A DNA stretch of 64,000 bases from Cohnella abietis (lineage in GTDB: Bacteria > Bacillota > Bacilli > Paenibacillales > Paenibacillaceae). Position numbers and translations under genes: made by a program. The notes below the pieces were generated by a model, which was not told the origin of the DNA, made no database searches, and saw nothing but the letters and a program-made list of their open reading frames with translations. Location: NCBI RefSeq assembly GCF_004295585.1, contig NZ_AP019400.1:2013501-2077500 (forward strand), given 5' to 3'. How positions within the stretch are numbered: position 1 is the first letter of the stretch; every line of letters starts with the position of its first letter. Below, piece by piece: positions 37,697-47,600 of the stretch.

Positions 37697-38155
37697 TCAG
37701 ACAAGATTATTTTGGGCAAAGGCTATAACCATGAGGACGAGTATTGCCATAAGGGCTAAACCATTAAAAACCGTACCTAGAATGGGAAATGTTTTTTTAT
37801 ACCCTGTACGTACAAGTCCGGTAATACCGAGAATAATTCCAATAACGTTAATGATGAGAATGAGTGGATACAGGAATAAATAGCCGAGTAGCGGTTTGAA
37901 TTTATCTTGAAGCTCTTCTTCGGTTATTGCTAATTCTCCATTTGAATCAAACATTGTTGAAAAATTAATGTCTTTAGACATCAGAATAACGACACCGATA
38001 GAGACGCCGATAAAAGCGACGACACTTACGAGAAATAAAATAAAGGATACGATTCCAAGCTTGCTATGCTTTAATGGAATACTCCCTTGATCATGAATAG
38101 GCGTGAAGGCGTTCTTGTTCTGAAATTGTTCATGATTATCGATGTGCTCACTCAT
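37697..38155 (-). CDS. Small membrane protein, DUF4190-like
   Basis: This 152-residue protein has a hydrophilic N-terminus and three to four membrane helices (LGIVSFILFLVSVVAFIGVS, then LFLYPLILIINVIGIILGIT and a final helix). Layout and motifs such as GIVSFILFL and GTVFNGLALM recall DUF4190-type proteins. ATG 38155 follows GAGGTGG. No function can be assigned. It is divergent from the DUF423 gene. Confidence 0.7.
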   Translation of the reverse strand: MSEHIDNHEQFQNKNAFTPIHDQGSIPLKHSKLGIVSFILFLVSVVAFIGVSIGVVILMSKDINFSTMFDSNGELAITEEELQDKFKPLLGYLFLYPLILIINVIGIILGITGLVRTGYKKTFPILGTVFNGLALMAILVLMVIAFAQNNLV

Positions 38156-38226
38156 GACTTTCCACCTCATTAACGTTATTATAGTTAAAGTGTTACAACA
38201 AATTAAGACAAGGAGATTAACCCTAT

Positions 38227-38604
38227 ATGAATAAGTATATAAGAATCGGGGCTCTTACCGCTATGCTTTCAGTTGTTTTAGGTGCCTTTGGCGCACATAT
38301 GCTGGAGGATCGATTATCAGCGGATGCTATGGATGTGTTCGATACTGCTGTCCAGTATCATATGTTTCACGCTGTTGGTATTTTGCTGATTGCCTTGTTA
38401 ATGGATCGTGTGCCCTCGCAAAAGCTTGCTATATGGGCAGCAAGATTGCTGTTAATAGGTATTATCATTTTTTCTGGCAGTCTCTATGCTTTGGCGTTCA
38501 GTGGTTTAAAAATACTTGGTGCAATAACTCCTATTGGAGGAGTTGCGTTTATTGCAGGCTGGATTTGTATGGCGATTTCTGCACGTCCTAACGCAAAGAA
38601 ATAG
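38227..38604 (+). CDS. DUF423 family membrane protein (YwdK-like)
   Basis: This 125-residue protein has four membrane helices and the DUF423 signature: an N-terminal GAFGAHMLEDRLSADAMDVF, then VQYHMFHAVGILLIAL, ending with ITPIGGVAFIAGWICMA. The family is widespread and its function unknown. CAAGGAG precedes ATG 38227. Confidence 0.9.
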   Translation: MNKYIRIGALTAMLSVVLGAFGAHMLEDRLSADAMDVFDTAVQYHMFHAVGILLIALLMDRVPSQKLAIWAARLLLIGIIIFSGSLYALAFSGLKILGAITPIGGVAFIAGWICMAISARPNAKK

Positions 38605-38762
38605 ATTCCTTAAAGAATACACACAAGCAATATAGTTTTCCCTCTTAAAGGGTATGATTTCAATTGGAATTTGGAAAATACTATACATCCCGGGAGATTG
38701 TTCTATAATATAAGAAATACGACTATTGAACAATGTCCCATAATGGGGGAAGGAAGTCGCCT

Positions 38763-40580
38763 GTGAACGGATGGTCCAATAATGGCCTTTGGTTGGCAGG
38801 TATTGTTGCCAGCGTAGTTTTGACCGCAAGCGTCGTATCATTGGGTTGGTTGTCCGCACGAAGGCGCACGATGATTGCGTCCTCCGCTCCTTCCTATCAG
38901 CTTGAATTGTTGGATTCTTTATATAATGATAGTCCGATTGTATTTGCGGTTATAGACCGACATGGCAGATTTCTTGATATTAACCGCGATCCTTCTGAGA
39001 TGGTTGGTTACACCAAAGAGGATATGACCGGTCAACAGTTCGCTACTATGGTGGACGCAGACTCACTTGAGATAACAGGGCAAATTTTCCAACAGACACT
39101 AAGAGGGGGGAAATGCTCGCAGGAAATTAAGATCATTCATAAGCAAGGACATTCTATCGATTTAAATATACATACCTCACCGCTGGTCAGAAGGAAGAAG
39201 ACCATTGGGATTTTGGTGTTTATTCAGGATATAAGCGACCGTAAACGCTCCTTGGAGCGGATTCGATATATGGCGTATTACGATGATATGACGGGGTTGC
39301 CGAACCGTCGATTTTTTACGAACAGGTTAGAGGAAAAATTAAAGGCTGCAGGCAAAAATGGAACACGGCTTGCGGTATGCTATATGGACGTAGATCGGTT
39401 TAAACTAGTTAATGCTTCATTTGGGAGAGATTTTGGAGATATGCTGCTACTGCAAATTGCGGAGCGGCTGACAAGATGCTTGCCAGAGCCTGGTGACCTC
39501 GCTCGTATGGAAGGCGATGAATTCGCCGCATGCCTAGATCATCTCGAGGATAGTGAAGATGTGAATAGACGTCTGGATGCGATGATGTCTGTTCTGGAGG
39601 AGCCGTTTGAATTGAGCGGCATTCCGGTTCATATCACGGTAAGCTTTGGGGTTGCTGTGAGCGAGGGTGCCTCGGCGGATGCAGGAACCTTATTGAAGAG
39701 AGCGGATACGGCATTACATCGGGTTAAAGAAAATGGTAAGAACAACTATATGCTGCATTCAGATGATATGGATAATATTGCACTGCACAAGCTGACGATT
39801 CAACATGAGATGAGACGTGCCCTTGCGAACAATGAATTCATACTCTATTATCAGCCTCAATATGATTTGGCTTCTGGTCAGATCGTAGGGTTGGAGGCGT
39901 TAATTCGTTGGATGCATCCAGAGCGCGGTCTCGTTCCACCTGGAGAGTTCATCCCCGCTGCAGAAGAGAGTGGCATTATTGTTCCGCTCGGCAACTGGGT
40001 CATCGAGGAAGCGTGCAGGCAGAATAAGGCTTGGCAGGATGCGGGTATGCCTTGTATACCGGTGTCTGTTAATTTGTCCTTCCGGCAATTTACCGAGCTC
40101 AATTTAACAGGTAAAGTAGCCAGTATTTTAGAGAAGACAGGCTTGAAGGCCCGTTATTTGGAAATTGAAATTACTGAGAGCATGACGATGGACGTCGAAC
40201 GCGCATCTAAATGTTTAAAGGAATTGACGGAGCTTGGAGTAAACATTAGCATTGATGATTTTGGAACGGGATATAGCTCCTTTCATTACCTGAAGAGCTT
40301 ACCGATCGCACGTCTCAAGATAGATCGTTCCTTTGTTAGACATATTCAGCAGGATACTAATGATGCAGCTATTGTGGCGGCCATTATTGCAATGGCACAT
40401 AATCTACAATTACAGGTTATCGCCGAGGGAGTAGAAACACAGGATCAGTTACATTTCTTGCGTTCTCATCGTTGCGACGAGATGCAGGGTTATTATGGAA
40501 GCCCGCCGCTTTCAAGCGCGAATGTGCTGGAATTGCTCCAAGAGAAATTAAACCGTCCGGCTCTTCCTACGTATCATTGA
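38763..40580 (+). CDS. PAS-GGDEF-EAL c-di-GMP signalling protein
   Basis: This 605-residue protein has one N-terminal membrane helix, a PAS domain (about 45-165), a GGDEF domain (175-335) and an EAL domain (350-595). The cyclase motif is EGDEF, altered in its first residue, and no product-inhibition RxxD is seen five residues before it. The EAL domain keeps EALIRW, DDFGTGYSS, LKIDRSF and AEGVET, so phosphodiesterase activity is likely. GTG 38763 is chosen because GGAAGGA lies eight bases upstream; ATG 38733 lacks a site. Confidence 0.92.
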   Translation: MNGWSNNGLWLAGIVASVVLTASVVSLGWLSARRRTMIASSAPSYQLELLDSLYNDSPIVFAVIDRHGRFLDINRDPSEMVGYTKEDMTGQQFATMVDADSLEITGQIFQQTLRGGKCSQEIKIIHKQGHSIDLNIHTSPLVRRKKTIGILVFIQDISDRKRSLERIRYMAYYDDMTGLPNRRFFTNRLEEKLKAAGKNGTRLAVCYMDVDRFKLVNASFGRDFGDMLLLQIAERLTRCLPEPGDLARMEGDEFAACLDHLEDSEDVNRRLDAMMSVLEEPFELSGIPVHITVSFGVAVSEGASADAGTLLKRADTALHRVKENGKNNYMLHSDDMDNIALHKLTIQHEMRRALANNEFILYYQPQYDLASGQIVGLEALIRWMHPERGLVPPGEFIPAAEESGIIVPLGNWVIEEACRQNKAWQDAGMPCIPVSVNLSFRQFTELNLTGKVASILEKTGLKARYLEIEITESMTMDVERASKCLKELTELGVNISIDDFGTGYSSFHYLKSLPIARLKIDRSFVRHIQQDTNDAAIVAAIIAMAHNLQLQVIAEGVETQDQLHFLRSHRCDEMQGYYGSPPLSSANVLELLQEKLNRPALPTYH

Positions 40581-40607
40581 ATTTAATCTAAAAGGTAAAT
40601 CTATCAG

Positions 40608-40635
40608 AGAAGACTGCTACAGCAGTCTTCTTTTT
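40608..40635 (+). terminator. Terminator after the GGDEF-EAL gene
   Basis: AGAAGACTGCT and AGCAGTCTTCT form a tight hairpin followed by TTTT. Confidence 0.88.
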
Positions 40636-40693
40636 AGTTGCCAAAAAGTCAATAGATAAAGTTTTTATTTTTAATGCTCTTTATCATTGACAC

Positions 40694-40741
40694 ACACAAT
40701 ATATTGATATAAATTGAATCTTAAAACTATACATATTGTGT
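40694..40741 (+). promoter_or_regulatory. Tandem NrdR boxes over the nrd promoter
   Basis: ACACAATATATTGATA (40694-40709) and ACTATACATATTGTGT (40726-40741) match the NrdR-box consensus. Their starts are 32 bases apart, about three helical turns, as in known nrd promoters. They overlap a promoter with TTGATA at 40704 and TATACA at 40728 (spacer 18). NrdR with bound dATP would therefore block RNA polymerase. Confidence 0.85.
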
Positions 40742-40768
40742 TAAAGCATTGAGAGGAGAAATGCATGT

Positions 40769-41128
40769 ATGCTAATTGCATATGATTCCAAGACAGGAAA
40801 TGTACGGAGGTTCATAGACAAATTAAAGCTTCCGTCGATCCAAATCGAGGAAACCCTCAATGTTGATCAGTCATTCATTCTAGTTACATATACAACTGGT
40901 TTCGGACAAGTCCCGGACAAGGTAGTGTCCTTCTTGAAACGGAATCATGAGAAAATGCGGGGAGTATCCGCGAGCGGGAATCGTAACTGGGGAGATGGAT
41001 TCGCTCTTAGCGCTGATCGTATAGCAGAAATGTACGGTGTACCCGTGATTAGTAAATTCGAGTTGTCCGGTACTACACGGGACGTAGAAAGATTTGTACA
41101 GGAGGTGCGCGCAGTTGCGTCACATTGA
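40769..41128 (+). CDS. nrdI: Flavodoxin-like NrdI
   Basis: This 119-residue flavodoxin supplies the oxidant that assembles the dimanganese-tyrosyl radical in NrdF. It begins LIAYDSKTGNVRRFI with the FMN phosphate loop, and contains TYTTGFGQVPDKV and SASGNRNWGDGFALSAD, all diagnostic. GAGAGGAG lies upstream of ATG 40769. Its end overlaps the nrdE start by 14 bases, so the operon is translationally packed. Confidence 0.93.
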   Translation: MLIAYDSKTGNVRRFIDKLKLPSIQIEETLNVDQSFILVTYTTGFGQVPDKVVSFLKRNHEKMRGVSASGNRNWGDGFALSADRIAEMYGVPVISKFELSGTTRDVERFVQEVRAVASH

Positions 41129-43199
41129 ACTTAATAACTTATTAATGCAAAAAGATCCAGAAGGCTTCTTCCAACTAGATAAGGATATTGAAGCGGTTAA
41201 AGAATTTATGGAAGACGTCTACAGCAAGAGCATCCCATTCGCAACATCCAACGAGAAGGTCCATTACATGGTGGATAACAATTTTTACGAGGATGTATTT
41301 AAACTATATAGCGAGCAAGAAGTCGATGAGATATATGACATCACCTATAGTTATAACTTCGAATTTAAGTCATATATGGCAGCTTCCAAGTTTTATACGG
41401 ATTATGCTGTAAAGACTGACGATAAATCGCAATACCTGGAGCATTTTGCAGATAGAGTGGCTATTGTGTCACTTCATCTAGCAAGGGGAGACCGTGCAAT
41501 TGCTCGTTCGCTAGCTTCATCAATGATGGAACAGCGGTTACAGCCCGCAACTCCAACCTTCCTTAATGCAGGTAAGAGCAGACGTGGTGAGATGGTGTCT
41601 TGCTTCCTGTTAGAGGTTGATGATTCCTTGAATTCCATCAACTATGGAGTTGGAACGTGCATGCAGCTGTCTAAGATCGGCGGAGGCGTGGCTGTGAACC
41701 TGTCTAAGCTTCGCGGACGTGGAGAGTCGATCAAAGGAGTGGAGGGCGCAGCGAAGGGTATTATGCCCGTCCTGAAGCTCATGGAGGATGCCTTCTCGTA
41801 TGCCGATCAGATGGGACAACGTAAAGGCTCTGGCGCAGGCTACTACAACATCTTCGGTTGGGATGTTATGGAGTTTCTGGACAGCAAGAAAATTAATGCC
41901 GATGAGAAAACACGCCTAAAAACTTTGTCGATCGGACTCATCGTTCCTGATAAGTTCTATGAGCTAGCTGAGAAGAACGAGCCGTTATATGTGTTCGCAC
42001 CTTACACTGTGTACAAGGCTTACGGAGAGCACTTGGACGATTTGAACATAGATGAAATGTATGATCAGCTGCTTGCTGACGATCGTGTGAAGAAGAAAGT
42101 CATTATGAGTGCGCGTGACATGCTTGGCAAGATTGCTACGACCCAATTGGAGTCCGGCTATCCTTACATCATGAACAAGTCCAATGCCAACAGAGCTCAT
42201 GCTTTGAAGGACATCGGAAGCGTCAAAATGTCGAATCTTTGCACAGAAATTTTCCAACTACAAGAAACGTCGGATATTGGCGATTATAACGAGCCAGACA
42301 CGATCCGTAGAGATATTAGCTGTAATCTTGCTTCCTTGAACATCGCGAATGTTATGGGACTACGCAAGATTAAAGAATCGGTACATGAAGGCATTGTTGC
42401 ATTAACAGCAGTTAGCGATATGACTACAGTTGCTAACGCTCCTGGCGTAGCTAAAGCGAACGCAGAGCTGCATTCGGTAGGCCTTGGCGCGATGAACCTG
42501 CATGGTTATCTGGCTAAGAACAAGATTGCTTATGAAAGCCCAGAGGCACGTGATTTCGTTCGTACCTTCTTCATGATGATGAATTTCCATTCGTTGGAGA
42601 AAAGCTCAGACATCTCTCGCGTTACTGGCGTTACCTTCCAAGGCTTTGAACGCTCTGAGTATGCCAAGGGAACTTACTTCGACCGTTATCTCAATACTGA
42701 CTATCGTCCAGTTACAGAGAAGGTTAAGCAGCTGTTTGAAGGGATTGCAGTGCCATCTCCTGAGGATTGGCTGAAGCTGAAGGCGGATGTTGCTCAGAAT
42801 GGCTTATATCATGCCTACAGACTGGCAATTGCACCGACCCAAAGCATTTCCTATATTCAGAATGCGACATCGAGCGTAATGCCTATCGTAGAGCCGATTG
42901 AGACGCGTACTTATGCGAATTCGACTACTTATTATCCGATGCCATTCCTAAGCCGCGATAATTTCTTCTTCTATAAATCGGCTTACCAAATGGATCAATT
43001 CAAGGTTATTGATCTTATCGCTGAAATTCAGCCCCATATCGATCAGGGGATTTCGACTGTGCTTCACGTCAATAGTGATGTAACGACAAGACAGCTATCG
43101 CGATTGTATGTATATGCGGCCAAGAAGGGCCTTAAATCGCTTTATTATACGCGTACGAACAGATTGTCCGTAGAAGAATGCATTACTTGCTCGGTATAA
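41115..43199 (+). CDS. nrdE: Class Ib ribonucleotide reductase alpha subunit
   Basis: This 694-residue subunit reduces ribonucleoside diphosphates. GEMVSCFLLEVDDSLNSI includes one active-site cysteine, KMSNLCTEIFQLQ another, and the C-terminal ECITCSV carries the redox pair that is re-reduced by glutaredoxin/thioredoxin. There is no N-terminal ATP cone, as usual for class Ib. TTG 41115 follows GGAGGT by ten bases; a reading to 41094 has no ribosome-binding site. No nrdH gene is nearby. Confidence 0.94.
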   Translation: MRHIELNNLLMQKDPEGFFQLDKDIEAVKEFMEDVYSKSIPFATSNEKVHYMVDNNFYEDVFKLYSEQEVDEIYDITYSYNFEFKSYMAASKFYTDYAVKTDDKSQYLEHFADRVAIVSLHLARGDRAIARSLASSMMEQRLQPATPTFLNAGKSRRGEMVSCFLLEVDDSLNSINYGVGTCMQLSKIGGGVAVNLSKLRGRGESIKGVEGAAKGIMPVLKLMEDAFSYADQMGQRKGSGAGYYNIFGWDVMEFLDSKKINADEKTRLKTLSIGLIVPDKFYELAEKNEPLYVFAPYTVYKAYGEHLDDLNIDEMYDQLLADDRVKKKVIMSARDMLGKIATTQLESGYPYIMNKSNANRAHALKDIGSVKMSNLCTEIFQLQETSDIGDYNEPDTIRRDISCNLASLNIANVMGLRKIKESVHEGIVALTAVSDMTTVANAPGVAKANAELHSVGLGAMNLHGYLAKNKIAYESPEARDFVRTFFMMMNFHSLEKSSDISRVTGVTFQGFERSEYAKGTYFDRYLNTDYRPVTEKVKQLFEGIAVPSPEDWLKLKADVAQNGLYHAYRLAIAPTQSISYIQNATSSVMPIVEPIETRTYANSTTYYPMPFLSRDNFFFYKSAYQMDQFKVIDLIAEIQPHIDQGISTVLHVNSDVTTRQLSRLYVYAAKKGLKSLYYTRTNRLSVEECITCSV

Positions 43200-43221
43200 G
43201 TAAATTGGAGGTATGCAATAA

Positions 43222-44193
43222 ATGTGTGCTTTGAAAGCTGTTAACTGGAACCGTCCAGACGATGATTTTACGATTACGTTCTGGAATCAGAATATAATGC
43301 AGTTCTGGACAGATGAGGAAATTCCTTTGTCTGACGATAAGATGTCCTGGATGATGCTGAGTGAGCAAGAGCGTGAGCTGTATATGAAGGTTCTGGGAGG
43401 TTTGACACTTCTAGATACTGTACAGGGCGGAGTTGGAATGCCGAGGATCCTAGAGCATGTAGAGGGGCTTCAGCGCAAAGCTGTGCTTGGGTTCATGGGG
43501 ATGATGGAGCAGATCCATGCGAAATCCTATAGCAGTATTTTCACTACTCTTGCAACAACAGAGGAAATCGACAGTGTGTTCCGTTGGGTGGAGAACAATC
43601 CACGACTGCAGAAAAAAGCAGACACGATTGTGCAATATTACAATAATATAGACTCGTCTAAGAGCCTGTTTTTGGCGATGGCAGCATCGGTTCTACTAGA
43701 AAGCTATTTGTTCTATAGCGGGTTTTTCTATCCTCTTTACTTAGCTGGACAGGGCAAGATGACAAGCAGCGGCGAGGTTATCGATCTTATTTTGCGGGAC
43801 GAGAGCATTCACGGTTTATATGTTGGCGTTCTTGCACAAGAGGTTTACGCTAAGCTTGATGAGGACGAGCAGAAGGATGCTTACGAGGTTCTACACGGGC
43901 TTCTAATGTTTCTGCATCAGAATGAAGAGCAGTATACGGATGAGCTGTACTCATCTATCGGCTTGGCTGAAGAAGTCAAAACCTTCATTCGTTACAATGC
44001 GAACAAAGCATTCATGAATATGGGCTTTGATCCTGTATTCCCGGAGGAGGACGTTAATCCTATCGTATTTAACGGGATTAGCACTCGTACGAAGCAGCAT
44101 GACTTTTTCTCTAAAAAAGGAAACGGGTATGTGCGGACTATCCATGTAGAACCAATGACTGACGATGATTTTACTTTTGATATTAAATCATAA
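43222..44193 (+). CDS. nrdF: Class Ib ribonucleotide reductase beta subunit
   Basis: This 323-residue protein houses the dimetal centre and radical tyrosine. Ligands are expected in [25 protein letters not shown] (Glu and His) and [15 protein letters not shown]. The family opening [19 protein letters not shown] is clear. TTGGAGG precedes ATG 43222, 22 bases after nrdE. It closes the operon before a terminator. Confidence 0.94.
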   Translation: MCALKAVNWNRPDDDFTITFWNQNIMQFWTDEEIPLSDDKMSWMMLSEQERELYMKVLGGLTLLDTVQGGVGMPRILEHVEGLQRKAVLGFMGMMEQIHAKSYSSIFTTLATTEEIDSVFRWVENNPRLQKKADTIVQYYNNIDSSKSLFLAMAASVLLESYLFYSGFFYPLYLAGQGKMTSSGEVIDLILRDESIHGLYVGVLAQEVYAKLDEDEQKDAYEVLHGLLMFLHQNEEQYTDELYSSIGLAEEVKTFIRYNANKAFMNMGFDPVFPEEDVNPIVFNGISTRTKQHDFFSKKGNGYVRTIHVEPMTDDDFTFDIKS

Positions 44194-44204
44194 ATGTAAG
44201 AAAA

Positions 44205-44252
44205 AGAGGCTGTCCCAGAAGGTATTTCTTTCTGAGACAGCCTCGTGTTTTA
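44205..44252 (+). terminator. Terminator of the nrdIEF operon
   Basis: GAGGCTGTCCCAGA pairs with TCTGAGACAGCCTC (one mismatch), then GTGTTTTA. Confidence 0.8.
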
Positions 44253-44265
44253 TGAACGGAATTAA

Positions 44266-44367
44266 GGAATTATCCGCTGCCACAGTCTAACTCTGCCTAT
44301 AACGCTCTCATTGCGGGGAATTATTCGCTACCTCCACTCTATTCGGTAACCAGTAGCTTTATACTCA
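44266..44367. repeat. Two degenerate 51-bp repeats
   Basis: GGAATTATCCGCT at 44266 recurs as GGAATTATTCGCT at 44317, exactly 51 bases later, with weaker similarity between. It shares its period with the array at 35252 but not an obvious sequence. The rest of the gap to 44507 shows no gene. Confidence 0.5.
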
Positions 44368-44507
44368 TCTGATAGCACGATACAGGCTTTTACAGCCACC
44401 CGAAAAACAGTGAAGCCGGTTTACTTGTTGTTCGTTTAGTATAGATCATTCGGGATCGTCATGAGTGATAAAGATGAAGTCAGATTATGTTAAATGACAA
44501 TCAAGAA

Positions 44508-44542
44508 TTAACAAGCCATTTACAAGCCGTTAACAATATGAT
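44508..44542 (+). promoter_or_regulatory. PhoP-type TTAACA repeats and -10 element
   Basis: TTAACA (44508), TTTACA (44519) and TTAACA (44530) repeat with an exact 11-base period, the arrangement of Bacillales PhoP boxes. TATGAT at 44537-44542 follows as a candidate -10, placing the boxes over the -35 region. The next gene, at 44670, encodes a secreted phosphoesterase. Confidence 0.65.
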
Positions 44543-44669
44543 TTCCTCATGAGAAAATGGCATCCAAAAGATAAACAGGTCGTCACATCCTGCAATGTCC
44601 GGTCTTTGAGCCCCCACCTATAATTGAAACTAGGACAAAATAGTTTACTAATGGGAGGAAAAGATCGAT

Positions 44670-47600
44670 ATGAACGTAGGAACGAGCATGAACCGTACAT
44701 GGAAAAGAAGTCTAGCATTTCTTCTCATGTTGAGTATGATGTTGTCGTCCGTACAAACTTTATTTGCCAGTACGTCAGTTAAGGAGTCACACTGGGCGGC
44801 CGAGGAGCTTAATTCCTGGGTGAAGATGCAACTGCTTCAAGGGTCTGTAGATGGTTCACTTCGACCCGATGATAATATTACAAGAGCAGAATTTGTCACC
44901 TTGTTGAACAAGGTATTCCGCTTGACCAACAAATCGAGCCGGACATTCCCGGATGTAAAGGCCGACAAATGGTATGCCGATGCGATCCAGAAGGCGGTTG
45001 ATGCCGGTTTGCTGCAAGGAGACAGCAAGGGCAATATGCGCCCGGAAGCCTCAATCACTAGGCAGGAAGTTGCTGTAGTGGTCGCCAAAGCTTTTAAGCT
45101 TGAAGGTGACGCAAGCTCGACGCATGGTTTTGCCGATGCAGCGGCAATTGCAGACTGGGCAAAGGATGCGATTGGAGCCTTACGGAAAAACGGTTATATC
45201 GCAGGTCGAAGTGGCAACAAGTTTGCGCCTTCTGCTCCAATCACAAGGGCTGAAGCTGTAAAAATTATCGACAGTGTCATGGGCGAATTGCTGTTCTCTG
45301 CGGGAACTTATAGCGGCAGTAAAAAGGGCAATGTTGTAATAAACGCTAAAGATATCATCCTGTCCGATCTGACAGTGAACGGAAATCTATACTTGACGCA
45401 GGGAATCGGCGATGGAGCCGTTACGTTGCGTCATGTGAAGGTAACTGGAACCATCTTTGTCGAAGGCAGCGGCACTGTCAACGTCGACAATGCCGATGCA
45501 AGCCAGAAGCTAACATTTAGTGGGAACGTAAACCACCTTAGGATCAATAGCAGAGCGAACGTTGTTCTAAATGCCGGCACGACGGTATCGGAATTGCTTA
45601 TGACGGAACGTTCTGAGGGCTCCTCGATTACAATTAGTGGGGGTTCAAGCGTCGCAAGTCTGATACTTAATGCTGCTGTAAATGTAGGCGGGAGCGGTAC
45701 AATAGAACAAGCAATTATTAATGTTTCAGGCTCTACATTGGCGCAAACACCGGCGCATATTACATTTAATAGTGGTGCTACCGCTATGATCGCAGGTCGT
45801 GAAGTGAGTAAAGGAACTGAGCCAGGGCAATCGAAGCCACCGACAACCGGAGGTGGCAATGGTGGAGGCAATGGAGGCGGAGGCGGCAACACAGAGAAGA
45901 CACCGCTACTTACATTCCCTGTTATGAGCGATATTCATATTGGCATTGATGATGTTTCCGTCGATTCCGAGGCTAAATTCGCTCAGGCGCTTGAGGCATA
46001 CAAGAAGCTTGGGAAATACGATGCCATCGTCCTTAATGGCGATTTCGTCGACAAGGGAACATTAAAGCAATATGATTCGGCGATGCGCATCTTAAATGAG
46101 CACAAGCTTGACACCGCCAAGTCCATCATTGTTCCTGGTAACCATGAATACTATGCAAGCAAAGAGCTTGGTAGCGACTATAAAGCGGCTGAACGATTCT
46201 ATGAGCAAACAGGCATGAACAAGGATGGCTACCATGTGGAGCCCGTTGATTCAATTAAAGAAAACGCGGGAATCTATTTCGACACATGGGAAAAGGGTTA
46301 TCATTTTATCACGATGGATCACGATAGAAAATCGATGTCCGACGACAAGTACAAGTGGCTTGAGAAGAAAATAAGCCAGGATGAACAAGGAAAAGATGCA
46401 GACCCATCGAAACCGGTATTCATTCTTGCGCATTATCCGTATCAGAACACGACGTACGGCAGCGAAGGCGCAGGTTGGAAAAATCAGACCGAGTACGACA
46501 AATTTTCAAAAGTCATGCAAAAACATCCTAATGCAATTCTGATTACAGGACACACGCATTACACGCTAGAACATCCTAATACGATCAACGCGGACAATGG
46601 ATATATCCGCATCAACGACGGGGCTGTCGCATTCGTTCAAGCGCACGGTTACAGCAACGACGATGACATCTATTTGGATAAGAACATTTCGCAAGGGTTG
46701 CTGTTCAACGTTTATGACGACAAGCTAGTGATTGAAAGAAGAGCACTAAATCATAACGGAGCGCTTATCGGCACCCCTTATACGATTGACTTAAAAAAGC
46801 CTGTTGAATCGGTCAAAGCCTTTTCGGTAAATATGAAAAACCCTGAGTTTAATAAGGATATGAAAGTGACCGTATCTTCCGTATCCATGGTATCCGCCAC
46901 CTTCACGTGGCCGAAGGCGATCGCCGATTCCAAAATGGACTTTTATGAAATCATTGTGAACGGCAAGCTTATTGGCGCACCGTCGGTTATATCGCCTTAT
47001 ATCGAAGCTGCAAGCCATACCTTTATTGCAAACGGATTGAAGCCAAATACGGATTATACCGTTACGATCAAGGCGCATGACGCTTATGGAAAAGTATCGG
47101 CACCTATAACGGCAACTTTCAAAACGTCGGCCGCACCGGCAGGGTATGACTCGCAAGCCGCAGATGTACTGGATATCGATTTTACGACAGTGAATGGACG
47201 AGCTGTAACGGACATCACCTTAAACCATAATGATGCCGTTTTGGAACACAATGCCAACGTAATCTACGATAATAAATTCGAGAAACCTGCGCTTATATTG
47301 GATGGTAAAGGATCAAGAGGGACACCAAGCTCGATTGCTCGGATCAAGTATAACAGCAGTTTGTTCAAACAGGATGCAATGACAATCGAGACAGCCGTAT
47401 ATATTTCACCGGATAGTGACTTGACGAAGGAAGAGTATCATATTCTCGGCAACTATGAAAACGGCGGTTATTCCTTGTACTACTCTGCCAAAGACAAGAA
47501 GTTCGTGTTCGATACTCGTCATTCGGACGATCCGGCTGAATCAAAAGTGATGGGCGATGTAAAAGGGAAAATCGTGTATCTCACTGCCGTCTATGATGGA

